The notes under the pieces were generated by a model, which was given only the letters and a program-made list of their open reading frames with translations, did not search any database and was not told the DNA's origin. A DNA stretch of 64,000 nucleotides, taken from assembly GCA_008694505.1 (NCBI GenBank), contig VZDJ01006028.1, positions 1,383,097 through 1,447,096 of the forward strand, in the 5' to 3' direction. The position numbers and the translations under genes are program-made. How positions within the stretch are numbered: the stretch's first letter is position 1; each line of letters opens with the position of its first letter. This DNA is from Cyanoderma ruficeps. Taxonomy: Eukaryota; Chordata; Aves; Passeriformes; Timaliidae. This document shows positions 13,351 to 27,375 of the stretch, in pieces.

Positions 13351-16235
13351 TACTGAAAAGAACATGTTACATTTATACTGGTCTTTCCAGTGGGCACTGC
13401 TCACTAATCTTGACAAAAGACATTTCCTGTGTCTTTTCTTGTGATCTAGTTGACCAAGTGGGATTTTCAGAACAGCCTCTGAAAAAGCTTTTTTTACAGA
13501 AATATTCATTTTACCTACTCAGTAGGTAAGCTTCATACTGTTACTTGTTTTGTATCTAAAAGTTATGCTTTTTATTTAGGTCAATTCAGTGTTTTCAAAA
13601 TTGCTTATGTATTTCATTCAAAACCTGTGTCTTGTAAAATGTCTGAAGAGACTGGACTCAAAAATGAATCGTATTTTTGCCTATACTAGGTTATAGCCTG
13701 GCTTCATTCCTATTTTTAACCCAATAAACTTGAGTTCTTTATAAATCTGTAAAAATTGATCAGGAGAGGTTGGAAGTTTCCTCACTTCAAAACAGTTAAA
13801 ATATTCTGGCAGAGATTGCAAATGTAGGTTTCCCTCAAACAGAAAAGAAAATTTATTCAGATTTGCTGCATGTCTTCCTGTTCTGATGCTTTGAAGGAAA
13901 GCTGTGTGCAGCTCTAACTGGAGTTCCTACACAAAGTAAGACCTAGATGATAGAACAATGAGCTTTTGGATCTTTACTGAATAATCTGAGTGCCAAATTG
14001 GTAATTGGTTTTCGGGACTGAAGGCACATGCAGAAGAAGAATGTCAGGTGAACACTTAAGTAAAATTAAGGTATTAACTAATGAAATATATAAATAAGAA
14101 CCTTTTTAGCACTTCAATGGTCAAGATTTGTTTACACAGATTTTGAATAATAGAATTTGGGTATTTAAATTCCACTGAAGTTGCACTTTAGGTGCTTCAT
14201 TCCTTTTTCTTGTTTTTTAATCGGGCTTCAAATTTATGTAGCTGTCCTACTAATGCAATCTTTCAGAAGAGAAAGTTCACCTAGGGCTTTCTAAATCTTA
14301 CATGAGTATCATTACTCCTTAAACATCCTTCCTTAGTCGTGAATATGCAATTTTGCTTGAAGTTTCATGTGTCAGGACAATCATTTATTTGAACTGATGT
14401 TTTCAGTCTGGCACATCCTTCTCTGTCTTTCTTCTCGGGAAAATTAGCATAATGTGAAAGATCTCCAATAGAATCCTTAATTTATGTAGTGTCTCTTCGT
14501 ATTCTGTTTGGCTTTAAAAGCCTATTGCAGCGTCAGAGGCAGTATAAAATAATATAAATGTTACTTAATCTCCAGTAGTACGAAACTGGTAGGATTAAGT
14601 AGGTACACAATCTTTTCATTTAATTCTATCTACTTAATATTTTTACTTGTCTGCATAATTATATATATGCAGGTCTTTTAGTCTGTGTTTTGTGCCTTTT
14701 TTATTTAGAATTTGCTTCTTAAAGTAGTTACATATTGAATGAATCTCAGCTCTAGATATAACACAAACAAAAAACTAACTTGGTCATTTTTTCTGGAAAC
14801 AATGGTTTCAATAGTTCTTTTTAGTTGTGATATAGCATAAAATTGGTTTTCAACAATTTCTTAACTTATTCTAATGAGTAAGTAGCACCAAATTTAAATC
14901 TATATTAAAAAAGCCAAACTGACTCTCTGGCATCTTCTCTTCCAAAAGAAAAAATACATTTCCTCCCCAAAATACCCAGAGTATGTAATATGTAGAGTTC
15001 TTAACCAAAAGAGCAAGAAAAAACATAACACACCCTTCCACTGACTCCAATGAATACTGAAAATCATATTAATGTACTTTCCTTCAAGTAATTTGAAGAT
15101 AAAAGGAACAAAACGCTTTCACATAACAAATGAGTAAGCTTGGAGAGAGAAGCTTTTCAGTCTGGAATTAGATGGCAGAGAATAGACATAATAGAAGTTG
15201 GTAAAACCGTGAACTGGCAAAAGGGTGGGGAAGGAGGAGCAGACAAGGGCAAGAGAGAAGGCAAGAGGGAGGAAGTGGTAAAGAATTGAAATGTTGTTAG
15301 CAGGAGTTACAGAAAAAGAAAAGCAACTTACAGTTTGTATTATCAAGGCATAACCTACACTTCTGCTGAATCACTAGGAGAGTCTTTTCTTTTTTCTCCT
15401 AAAAGAGGTCATCTCCTTATAAGTGTTAATGTACAAGTTCCGTTTTTTCTTTTTACAATTAGGTTCAATAGCACTGTGTCATTTTCAGAACCATAAATAA
15501 TTGTTTTTTATCTCAAATGATCCCCAAGGTTTTAGAAGCCTATTTTTATCTCTAGATCTTACAGTTTTTCTTACAAAGATTATAGATGAGCATTTGGGGA
15601 GTGGAGATTGGAAAACTTCTCTCCACGCACTCTGACAGATCTTCTCTTTGGATTTTGCCATAGAAGGTTATGCCTGTGTATGAATAAACTTGGTGTCAGA
15701 CCACAAATAACATGTCCGTTCATTTTTGTGATTAAATAAACTCCTGAAAGTATTGCCACACAAGGCGCAGGTACAGGTACAAAGAACAGATTTGGCCCCT
15801 CTGAAATATTGGCCAATAATGCCCTTTTTGTAATGAGCCTTTTCTTCCTGACTGAATGGAGAGTGGTACCACCTGTCCTATACATTTCATCATGGCTGTT
15901 AGTTTTAGGGTTTAGGTTTAAAATCTCCCAGCATGGTAGAAAGACTGATGCAGTGCTTAGGGGAAGCAGGGCCCAGCTGACATGAAGACAGATTGTGTTA
16001 CAGCAGGCTTGTGAGAAATGCTGAGAGATAACTCGGAGTGACAATATATATATGTGCAACAGAGAGTTACTCCTTCAGGCTATTCTGTATCAGCCAAAGG
16101 ATAGAATGCAAAATAAACTCTGCTATGAAGGTGGAGATCCAACAGAGTTGACCAAAACTATAGAAAAATAAAAGCATCTAAAGGTGCATTCTATACCTGC
16201 TTTGTCCATTTCAATTTAAGTTATGTTGTTCTTTC

Positions 16236-16252
16236 TTTTTTTTTTTTTTTTT
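16236..16252. repeat. T17 homopolymer
   Basis: Seventeen consecutive T. It could be the poly(A) tail of an antisense retrocopy, but no retrocopy is recognisable beside it. Confidence 0.85.
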
Positions 16253-19200
16253 CCCATTTCTTAAAGTAGTGGTTAGGTCATTTTATTCATGGAATATAGT
16301 TCCCAAATTCAGAATCCCCAAATATGACAAATTTAAGTCTTTCTGTATGCTGATACCTGCATTAAGTATAATGCTGTCTGAAGAAATTATCTCAGGAAGT
16401 TTTGCACACACAAATGTTTAACTCTTTGAACTTTTGTATCAATAAGGGCAAAGAAGCAGAGGTATTTGGTTTTACATATCTGTTTACAGATTTTTGCTAT
16501 CCCTGTATAGATATCACTGGGAATGATACAGTCACTAAAAGATTTTACTCACATTGTTAAATTCTCCTGTGACTAATCATGGAGTAGACTAAATAAGATG
16601 AACAGAAATAACCATAAAATTGAGAAGAATGTTCTTCATAAATGGTAAATATATTCTGAGTATATTGTTCATAATTCTGAGAAATATTGAAAATTAGAAG
16701 CTAAGTTTAGGCATCTAATTCAAATGTTTCATTTTAAAGGTTTTTTTTACTTCTGTTCTCCTCAAGGAAAAGGAAATTCCCAGGTTCTGAGACACTGTCA
16801 GTAGTGGACTTTATAAGTTAGATGTTAAAAATAAGTAAGAAGAATACCTCCTTTGTTTTATAAATAACATTTAAACATTCCATTGTAATATTTTCTCAAA
16901 ATATCTCAATCAGTTTCATGTGCAAAATGTGAGCGAAATGAAAATTTCAGCTTCTGAAATAAAAATAATTATGAAAAAAATCATTTGAACTCAAACCACT
17001 TTCACTAACAGGAGTAAAACACTTGCTGTATCACATTATTTTGAATAATTTTCTTTCTAATTTTTCTTTTTACTTACTTCTCATTTATCCCTGAGAACTC
17101 ATTATTTCCTAGTGTTCATCAATGTCCACATAGAATTGAGTATGGTGATCTTCCTTTGATGGACTGCAGAAACTTATTGACTACAGAAACATCTTGAACA
17201 TATCAATCATTAATCACCTTGTTTCTAAGCAGAAGACTACGCATATAAATATTAAAAATAAATATTAACTACAGTTAAAACAAAAGTCCAAAAATTGTAA
17301 AATTTAATTACGATTTTTAGCTACTATATTAGTTGAAAACAAAGCCAGAAAATTAAATAATTTTTAAATTTTTTGTTCAGTTTCATTCATCCAGGCTATG
17401 CATTTTGGAAAACAATAATTTAACAAGATTATGAGAATTCCACTTATCGTTAAATATATATTATAGAGCTTTTCCAATGTTATAGCTCTCTCATTAGATT
17501 GAATTTATCAAGGATTACTATGAGAAACATCAGTAGCAAGTATCAGAAATAAAAAAAATACCTGAATTTTCTGAAAATAAAATGGCTAGTATTGTTACTT
17601 CCCTTTCAAAGGCTATTTCTCATACAGAAAGGAATGCTGAATCCTGTTCCTTTTGAACTACAGGTGAGTGTTCACCATAGCAACCTCCAAATGTGGTCAG
17701 AGCCATTTGAAAACATCTCAAGTATTAATCTGCCTAGTTTGTGTCTTTTAATTGGCACATATTTGACTTCACTTGAAAGGAATGAAAATGGACTTGGCTT
17801 GTGTAATAATATGTTTCAGATGACAGTAGACAACAAGCCTGTGGAAAAAGAGCTTTCAAAAATGCCCTGATATTTAGTGTGAGTGGTATTAAAATAGAAG
17901 CAAAGTGCATTTCTTTTTAATCTAGTGTTTTATGCACTTCAGGAAGATAGGACAGTGACAGCAGATTGTATGTAGCTGATTAGTGAGCTCTTAACCTATG
18001 CCAGCTTTCTCAGATTGTTTTCTGCTGATGGTCTGTAATTCAAAAAAAATTCTCCCAGCAACATGTAAGAAGAATATGGGAAAAAAAGTTCTCTGAAGTA
18101 AAAACAACAATAATAACAATAAAATAGAAAACAAAACTATGCCAGTGTTATTAAAATAAATGTCCCTTTGCAGTTAAGAGTGCCTCCCAGAAGGGAATTT
18201 TTTTGCACTGCTATTTGATGTGGAAAAAAGGTTTACATAAAATATTTGTAACAGCTGTAATAATCAAAGAAATGAGAAGCAGAATAACTGCAGGATGATT
18301 TTTGTATGTTCAATTTATTTTATGCAGAGCAGACCCATTTTATTTATTTTTTGTTCTTAAAGGAATTTTATACATCAAAGTATGTAAGCAGTTGAAGTAT
18401 CCTAAAAGCCAGTAAAAGGCATCAATCTTAAAGGACAGCAAAAATTATTAATTTCTCCAGCTTATGACTGGAGTGGCTGGCTCTGGTTCAGTCTGCCTGT
18501 ACGATCATGTCAAATCTCCAGGCTAGAAGAGGCACTCTGAAGATGTGAACCAGGATTAGCACAGAGTTGCCTGTGATTCTCCATGTTCCCGTGACTGCAG
18601 AGTGTGTCACAGTGCAGTTAGTGTCTGTTCTCTGGCTACCATCTAAGGGAGAAGCAGACGGTGGGAAATGTAGAGGTGGACAAAAAAATAAACAGCAGGG
18701 AACAGGGCAAAGATGAACATTAGAAAATCTGCTTATTCATGCAATGATACATTCTCAGGAGTGGACTGAAGTCTAAGTATGGCAGGAGAAGAAACAGCAC
18801 CAAGACTTAAGAGCGGTGTAATATGTAGATATTTGTCTGCTATTTCCAGGCTTTTATATGCTCGTGAGCTCTTCATCTAGGCTACTAATAAACTCCACCA
18901 GCTGTACAAACTGAATGTTTGCTGATGATTCATCAGCTGCTGACCCTTTGTGAGCCATTATCCTCAATGAAAATAGTTGCAGACACAATTACGAATAAGC
19001 TGTTGGACTGGCTGCATGCGAACCAGTTCAGATGGAATCCTCAGACATTAGGTTATATCACTGTCACAACTCACTTAGGATCTCCAGGTTATAGCAAGAG
19101 TTGATGTATCAGCTCTTTGTACATGTCTTTGACACCCCATGGTACCTCAAATGGTGATACATGTCTGTGTTTAGTCAGCTGAATCCCTCCTAAGGTGTCT

Positions 19201-20127
19201 GTTTCAAATTAAGCTGAATGTCTTTCTAGGGTGTTCTAGCTAAATCATCACTTACTAAAAAGGAAGTTTAGAAGCTGACTCACCTACATTAGGTTAGAAA
19301 AATTCAAGTTTCATAATCTGAAATTAAAATTCAACCTTAGTCTCATGTGCCATATATGGTAAATTTTATCATTGATTTAGGTAGCTATGATCTTCTCCTT
19401 TGACTAGAAATAAACAAAACTGCTGCTTCATTATGGAGTGTACTGAGAAAAGGATATTTCTGAGACTGTTAAACAGGGGGCAGCTCCTTAGTGTATGTGA
19501 ATTTATCAATAAAAACTATGAAAATATGTTAACAGACTAGAAAGCTCAGCAAATGTAATCAGAAATCACAATTCAGCTGAAAATACTGAACGCTGTCAAC
19601 CTGTCTTGCTGTCACTGGGATTCATTTGGTGCACTAATGCTGTACTCTAGTGAGTAAGTTATAAAATATGAGGAGGTTGTGGGCTTTTTTGTAGTAAGCA
19701 TCCAGTAAGTTTGTTTCACTGCATACTAATAAAGTCAGAACAGTTCCAGCTTTTCAGGATGTGTATGTACTCCAATTTTTGAGCTTCAAGCAGAGAATGC
19801 CTTTACATTTAGTTTTGTATTCACTGTGTTGCAGCAGTTTGGATGTGTCTTGTAGCACTGCACAGAGTAAGCCATTCCAGGTGAAAAGCTTAGAGCTGCA
19901 AATCAGTCTGTGTTTGAGGACTGAGATTTAAAATAGGATAAGTCCAGTGACAAATATAGAGCTTTTTTTGAATAATAAGATGTGTTCTGAGAACCATAAT
20001 TGCAGTGGTTGTCAATTCTCAGAATCTAATGGGGTTTTTTTTAGGATCCTAGTCTGTTTTATGCTGCCTTTTAGAGAATGGGTTGCTTAGTCTGCAACCT
20101 TTTATTTAGTTTCTGTAGAAACAAAAG

Positions 20128-20156
20128 TTTCAGCAACAAAAGTTTTGTTGCTGAAA
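20128..20156. repeat. Perfect palindrome, 14-bp arms, 1-bp centre
   Basis: TTTCAGCAACAAAA (20128-20141), G, then its exact reverse complement (20143-20156). AACAAAAG also occurs just upstream. A fold-back duplication by template switching is a likely origin. Confidence 0.9.
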
Positions 20157-20670
20157 ACAAAACATTGAAAGCTCACAACAAAGTCTTAGGTTACTGTTTA
20201 AGGGTTGTATGATCATTGCCATACACACCAATGGTAACTAAATATCTTCAAATATTTTAAGAATTTAAAAAAGAGGAGGTGCAACAGCAAAAAGAAAGGC
20301 ACTCTAAACAGTTTAATCTATTTTTTAATTCAATGAAGACATTAAGTTTTATTTATGCTGTTTAAAACAGTATACTCATTAAACTTTCCTAGTTTGAGAA
20401 TTATAATGATATTGCCAGGTTATTAATCTTGAGGGTTTTTTGGATCTTTTACTTTTCTGTACTGAAGAATGTGAATAATATTTAAAACTGCTGAAAATTT
20501 TTGTGGGATCTGTTGCAGTATTTAGTTCTCTTGCCAATGTTTTCAAAGTATTTATCAAGTGGTCTAAAGAATTGTCTAATATAAAATTAGTAATTTTGAT
20601 GTTTTACTGTTTGCTCATGGAACATTATGAATAATAATAGGATAGTTTCCTGTTTGCTGATTGTGAAGGA

Positions 20671-20775
20671 ATGAATAGGCTGCATAGAGCAAAGTATTAC
20701 CAGGGGGTTGAGGAAGATGCTCCTTCCTTTGTCACCAGCAACGGTGGTGCCACACTTATGTATAGCAAGATAGTA
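20671..20775 (+). mobile_element. CR1 LINE fragment, internal, diverged
   Basis: The text from the GGCTGCAT-like start through GGTTGAGGAAGATGCTCCTTCC to GGTGCCACAC follows the CR1 3' coding region (end of the reverse-transcriptase ORF) in sense orientation, with many substitutions. The 61-codon frame here is a relic and not a gene. Boundaries are approximate. Confidence 0.5.
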
Positions 20776-23700
20776 AAAAAGTTGACTTTATTATGGTTTT
20801 GGACTAAGCAGGCACAGAAGGAGAAAATTACTGTCATACTACTGTCGGGTAACTAATCCTAGCCTTTCTTTGTTGTATAGTGGATGATCCCTTCAGAGAA
20901 CAGAGAAACTAGATGCTCAAATATCCTTCTGAATGACTACAGGTAGAACTCTCCATTCACTAGATCTGAACTCAGAAAAGAATTAACCTAAATCAGACAT
21001 TAGATATCTGCCTTTAAAATGAATAATTTTTTTTCTCCCTAAATTTATTCCCAAATACTGCTGGTTAAAAAGTGACCATATGACTGTTTTCTGTTTTGCA
21101 TATGAACTACAGTTAATTTTTATCACGTGATTTACAAAAAGATGGTTTATTCTATTTATTAAATAAATAGAAAAATATATGTGAATTGAAATTATTGTGA
21201 ATACAGCATTTGTAGCTACACTTCTGCATGCCCAAGAACTATAACATATTTATAGATCAAGGTAAAACATAGTTGACTGCTGTCAAGTAACTTACATGAT
21301 GTAAATATTACAGAAGATTACGTTTGAAATAATGTTTATACCATTTTACTTATTTTTCATAAAAGCAAGTAAGTCTTCAGTATCCAATTATATCTGTAGG
21401 GTTAGAGGATATTCCCAAGTAAAATCAGTGTACAGCTAAACTATGAAATGACTGGCAGTTAGATGTTCATGGGGATTGCCACATGGACCTGTTAATATTA
21501 TAACACACATATTATATGAAATTAAAATGTCAATGTTTCCCATTTACTGTAATGAAAAGCATCACAATGAGTTTTAAAAATATCAGGCTTGTTATGCCAT
21601 GTTAAGGAAAAAAACACAGTAGCCCCTGGTCTACACAATGAAGGAAAAATTTGGAAGTTTACTATAAAGAATTCTGACAACATTGCATTTGCTTTCAGTT
21701 ATACTTTCGCCTTTATCTATTGAGTGGAAATATTTTATATCATTATATGTACCGACTTCAAAGTCTTCTAAGCATATATTACGAACAAAAGTTTTATTTG
21801 CTCACTTTTCATACCATTTGTTCCATTTATCATAAGTTGCAAGAGGAGACTAAATGTGTTCACAGCAAAAACCTTGGCAAATTTCAACAAAAAAAATCAA
21901 TACATTTTTTTCACAAGGCTTTTAAAGACAAGCTTTATTCGTGAAGATTTTACTGAAGAGATTAGTTCCATATGAATAGTTCATTTCATTGATGTAATTT
22001 CAGTTTTATCTTGTACTTTGATCTAGCAGAAAGCTTTCAAAAAGATGACAGTCACTTAGGGAAATCTATTGTCATGAAGATATTACAAGTCAAGGTAATT
22101 TCTTAAGAGAAGCAAGTGTTCTTATATGCTGATAAAGGAATAGTTTAACAGGTAGGGATTGAGTTTTCAATCCGAGAATTTGAAAGTATTAGTCAAATGG
22201 TTATTGAATTGCTTAATAATTCAGAACATTTCAAACTTAATATTAAGAAAATATTCCTCCACAGAAAATGCATAAAGAACCTGTGCTGAGCAGCAGCTGC
22301 TTATGATAAATTGACTTATTACTGTAGAACTTTGATTCACTCCCATAGACTAGAAAAGGACACCTTAAGTGAGATTCATGATGACAAACCTTGCTCAGAA
22401 ACACTGTTGATGAAAATAGGCAAATACGTGCTGAAGTGACATTTGAGAAAGAATGAGAGGATCACTAATGAAAACATCAATGGTTTTTGCAGTTCTTTAA
22501 GATGCGAACTTGATTGAAAAGGCATATTTGATTTTTATTCCTGTTTGAATCATTTAGATCCTACTACAATAAAATTGGGGATCTAATTTAAAATATATGG
22601 CTGAAACCTGTCAGAACACCAGAACTTTTTTTATTTCCTAAATATAGGACTCATTAATTTCTGTGTATATCCTATCAATTTGTTTAAATCTTTATGACCC
22701 TTATCAGTCCTTACATAGCCACTGTCAACTTTTTAAGCCTGTGGCTCTTCCACCTTGTGTTCTGATGTTATTTTAATATTGTGAAAAATGTATTATCTCT
22801 AGTCTACTGACAAGAAGAATTTATAAAGATGTTTTCTTAAAAATACAGAGAAAGATAATAATGGAATTTTTCAGCAAAAATCTAATAAATTTGAAATCTT
22901 GGTTTCATCATTCAAGCAAACCTTGCATGGGTTTCCGAGCTTGGTTCTGAATATTTTTTTCCAATGGAACATTTAAACTACCTCATAAAGAAGCAATAAA
23001 TAATATGTTTAAAACAAATAGTTACCCTTTCCAATTTTACCATATTGGAACTATTTTTTAGTATTTCGTGACTGATTTATGCTTTTACATCAATTCCCCT
23101 CAACCAACTAAAAAAGAAAAAAGGACTCGTTTTGCTTTATTTTATTTTTAATTCTGGACACCTTCACCTCTCTGAATTTGTGTGAAAATCATTTATCATC
23201 ATCTTTTTGAGAATCTCTGCTCAATATCTTGAAAACTCTTAGTATTCATAGGACCTTGTTGTGCTTGTTTACTAAAATGTAATTAAGGAGAGAAGTCTGC
23301 AGGTTTGATAAAATTTGTTTTCAGATAAATCATCAACTCTGTCAGAGTAAATTAGGCATCTCATCCTGAACTTCAGATATTTCAATTGGAACACTTATGC
23401 TGTTGATGAAAAAGATGTTTCTGTCAGGAATGTTCTATGTGTGTGGCTCTAATTGGTCCAGTTTCACATTAACGCATGAAAGAGTCCTTTGTCACTCTTC
23501 TATTCACTAGTCCCACAAAGAAATATGGCAAAACCCTCATTTCTCCTGTTTGCATTCATCTCAAAACAAAAAGGGAAGATAAACAATTGTGACCTTTTTC
23601 TTTTTGACAGAACACAATTTAAATAAAACCAATGTCATACGCAGAAAAATATCAGAATTAAATGTAGTCTTCTCTTGATGTATTTGCAAAATAAATGTTA

Positions 23701-26700
23701 GAAGCAAGAGCACTTGAAGCAAATGAAAATGCAAAGGATCGACTTTTTCCTTAACAAAAGGAGATTAAATACAGCATAACCGAATCCATCACATGGCCCA
23801 TTCATTCCAATATCCTGTTTGCTATATTATGCAAAATTGTTCTAGGAAAAGCCACTAAACCCCAAGTAACATAAGTATGATGCAATTACATACAACTTTC
23901 CAATTTACAGAAAATAACACCCAAGAACAACACTGACAATCTCTGCAAAAGCTCTAATTTGCTATAAATAAATGTTCTAAGCAAACACAAAATAAGGCCG
24001 ATCCTGTTATGCATGTGAAATGAGAAAGACCATGAGAAGCATCCCATCTGTTTGCAATCATGAGATCCATGTGCTCCCTTGAAAGTTATATAGCTGCTTT
24101 TTGGTGGTTTTTTTTTTTTTTTTTTTTGTTCTTCATCTTCAGTATGTATTAGTTACTTTCAAAAACTTAAGTAAAATTAATTATATGCATTCTTTGCTTT
24201 CCACCCNAAAAAAAAATCATACAAATTTAAACCCTGTTGTACTCTATGTCACATCAAGCTCATCATTAACCCAAACTTCTCCCAAACTTAACCCAAACCC
24301 AAGTGTGATTTAAGGGGTTCTGGTATGAATCTGCTCTTTGGTGTGACCTGATCTGTAATAAAAGCTTCATTTTCATGGCCAGGATGATCCTTAAAACAGC
24401 ACAGCTATGTTCCAACATTGTTGTGCCTGATCCAGTAAATCTTCTAAGACACTGTATACTATAGCATTTAAGTTTGCCCAGAACTTCTGATTCATCCTGA
24501 CAGATCAAGTCAGAAGAACAAAATACGAGATAAGATAGCTCGTACTTTTACCATATAAATAAGTAGCATTGAAAAAGGAAAAGTTGTGTTTATACCATGG
24601 GTATACAGAATGTTAGCAATGTGTTCATATGCATAACAGAAAACCACATGAAATATTAGCAGAAGCAACTGCAGTAAATATAAGTAAAACAATTAAGAAG
24701 GTTCCACTAAACTTTTTTCTAAATCTGTTCTAAATGTAGTTTTGCATATTAGCATTTCCAGAATTAGGTTATACAATGAAACATGCTGATTTTTTTTATT
24801 TATTTAACATATGGAGAGAAAACACTTGAGTGCCAAAGTGAGAAAAAAAATTGACTTTCAGCATTTGATTTATGTAGACAAATTAATTTGAAATTAGAGC
24901 ATAAGGCCTCCAAGCTTTTGAATTCAAAATATCATGAAGGTTACGTCCTGTCTTTCACAGATTATTTCGGGATACAAACCAAATTATTGCAAAACTTAGT
25001 ATCTAATCCATCTGTCTGTTGCCTAAAGTGTTAGATATTTGTAGAAAATAAGGGTATTTGAAAAGAAAACAAAAAAGGCAGTGTCTTAAATTTAACTGTG
25101 CAAAGTCTTTTGGTTCAATTGCACAATTTTCACTTCATTCATCTCTGACTCATGAAGGCCTCCCTGACCACCAAGTAGTTAAAACCATGAAAATTAAAAT
25201 GAAGCATATGTTTATGCTTTCGCTGGATAGTTATGTTACTTAACACATTGTAACAATTTTATTAAAACTCTGATAAGGCTAAAATAAGTTAATATTCGGT
25301 GAAAAGAAATGAGTGCCAAGTTTAATCCTTGCAGAAACATTCTAAGCAAGCTGTTGATAAAATAGCTACAGAAAATACTACAACTTTAAAGTTAAAAATA
25401 TAATATTAAAAATTCAGGTTTGCTTACAGAACCATAATCTTGTAGTTTTTATTTTGTTCCTCTTCCACCCCTGACTCCTTGTATAAAACTCATAAAGTTG
25501 TTTCATTACATAATAACAACAGTAAACATGTGACTATATTCTGGGCATTATGCAATTTCTTAACATTTTCTCTTTGTTTAATATCAAGGTAGATTCAAAA
25601 TCCAAGAGTCTTAGCCTCAAATATTACTAGAGTTCAAATAATATGGTAATTCTAGGTTGACTGGTTGTGACTTGAGACTGTAAGACTGGACATTGCTTTT
25701 AGAGTAAAATGTGTTGAATTTGCTGCTGTTACTCTAATATTTCATTATATGAATTTCAGTCACGTTCCTTGTATTCAACATTTCTATATCTGTTTTTCTC
25801 TTATTCATTAAAATAAAGGGCTTATCTGTTTTTGGATGTGTATACATTTTCTGAAATTACATCCAGCCTAGCATTAAAATCCATTGCTTATTATTGCTGT
25901 CTGTAAATCTGGTTAACAAATCAAAAATGTATGTTAAACAGCTTTCTCATATAAGCCCATACAAGGGAGCTTTTGCATCTTTTCTTTCCTGTTCTTCTTC
26001 TTCCCCAGTACACTGTGATCCATCTCTTTCCTTTCCATTCTCTACACATCTCATAAGAAATCTGACACGTGGCCATAGTTTCTTTAAAACAATCCTAGAC
26101 GGTTCTTTCTCCTGCATCACAATGTCCTCTACTCTTGTAGCAAGTAAGCCCCTGTGTTTTTCACAATTTTACAGGCATGAAGAATTCCCTCTCTGTTTTT
26201 CTTTGCAAACCCCATGTTGGTAATATTTGAATTATTCTCCCTAATGAACCTATGGGCAGCTGATTTAGTGGTGTGTGCTTGCACTGATCAGGTTGCTCAG
26301 GCTTTCCACAGCCTTTATTACTTGATAAAGGAAAATCTTTTTTTAGTATCTTGAGAAGTATACAAAGAGTAAAGCAAAGAATATGATCAGATTTGAGAAA
26401 AGACTGACTTAAAATTACAGGAAGGGCAAAAATGAAATTTTCATTACTTTATGAGAAAGGCTCCTGAAAGGAAGGCGTTTTTATTTGTCATCATTTTTTG
26501 TTCATCTTGTCCGGGATGGGTAAATAAATACATATTAGGCTTAAATTCAAGCAAAGCAGATTAAAAGTTAAATAAACTTTCTAACAGTATGAATGAGGAA
26601 ACAAACAAATATGTTTCCCTAAACAGTTAGGAAGTCTCTGCCATTGTCTTTGAAATCCCATTCAAAGTCATCAGAAATATGGTACAAATCACATTCTTTC

Positions 26701-26868
26701 CTTGAAGTAAGAAGATGAAATAGGTGACCTGTTAAGGTCAGTACTCCATGGTTTTCAGGATGGAAATTTAATTAAGAAGCACATAATTGGAAGAAGACAG
26801 TGGTATATCATAATTGCTGCTTTTATAAGCAATATTGCTTGTAATCTGAGAATGATTATTACAGAGAG
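20776..26868. other. Intronic sequence, no gene seen
   Basis: About 6 kb of AT-rich DNA. It holds a T20 run at 24108-24127, one N at 24207 before an A run, and a short CCCAAACTT-type repeat at 24268-24301. I recognise no exon, RNA gene or transposon. Confidence 0.6.
24108..24127. repeat. T20 homopolymer
   Basis: Twenty consecutive T, 80 bases upstream of an ambiguous base at 24207. Confidence 0.85.
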
Positions 26869-27375
26869 TGTAGTGGTTTAACATCTGCTGGGATTTAAAT
26901 TCCAAATTAGACGCTCCCCTTCCTCCCTCCCCCTCCTGTGACAGAGGGACAAAGGCAGTGAACTACAGATTGGGATAACAATTTAGCGAAAGCAAACAGC
27001 AATGGAATAAGAATTGCACAGTAACAGCAGCAATATTAGTAACCCAAGTGTACAGAGGAGAAGGTGCTTTACACACCAAAGGTGTTGATGCCTTCGGTGA
27101 GTTCCACATGGCTGCTGGGACCAAGACAAGATGGTGGACATCCCTGCAGCTCGGCAGTGACATGCGGCTGTTTGTGAGGGAGGACAAGATGGTGGGTGCT
27201 CTCTGCCACCAGGGTCACCCTCCCTGAGTCTAGGACAACAGAAAATGATGAGAAAAAAATTCTGAAACCTGGAGCATCTGCGTTCTGCTGCTCGCTTTTC
27301 TGGACTGCTCTGCTGGTTCAATTCCACACAGTGCTGCTGCTTTGGACTGCTCAGGTCCCAGTGTTCGGAGCTCCA
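26869..27375 (-). mobile_element. Probable ERV LTR (antisense)
   Basis: A GC-richer 500-bp block that starts with TGTAGTGGTTTAAC at 26869, the reverse complement of a common avian LTR 3' end (GTTAAACCACTACA). On the - strand a CTAAATTGTTATCCC segment (26970-26990) sits where the poly(A) signal would be. The middle carries two ACAAGATGGTGG copies (27126 and 27184). The right boundary is not defined and I find no target duplication. Three overlapping open frames of 71-114 codons lie in it and are not called. Confidence 0.5.

Larger units (their letters stand above)
6626..20670. other. Long intronic stretch, no gene seen
   Basis: About 14 kb without a supportable gene. It holds an inverted repeat at 7972-7989, a 22-bp tandem duplication at 8726-8770, purine-rich tracts near 8820-8930 and 15218-15290, an A/C-only tract at 13190-13350, a T17 run at 16236-16252 and a palindrome at 20128-20156. 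Slightly GC-richer patches near 6880-7030, 7870-8040 and 10690-10910 may be old repeats, but I cannot classify them. Open frames of up to 159 codons (15580-16059, - strand) show no domain, signal peptide or composition that suggests coding. Confidence 0.6.

Noticed and set aside
15906..15925. Telomere-like TTTTAGGGTTTAGG
   Set aside because: Only two imperfect units, of a non-vertebrate type, so chance is the simplest explanation.
15580..16059. The longest open frame, 159 codons on the - strand
   Set aside because: No domain, biased composition or splice context, and nothing like it is known to me. A frame of this length is expected by chance in 64 kb.
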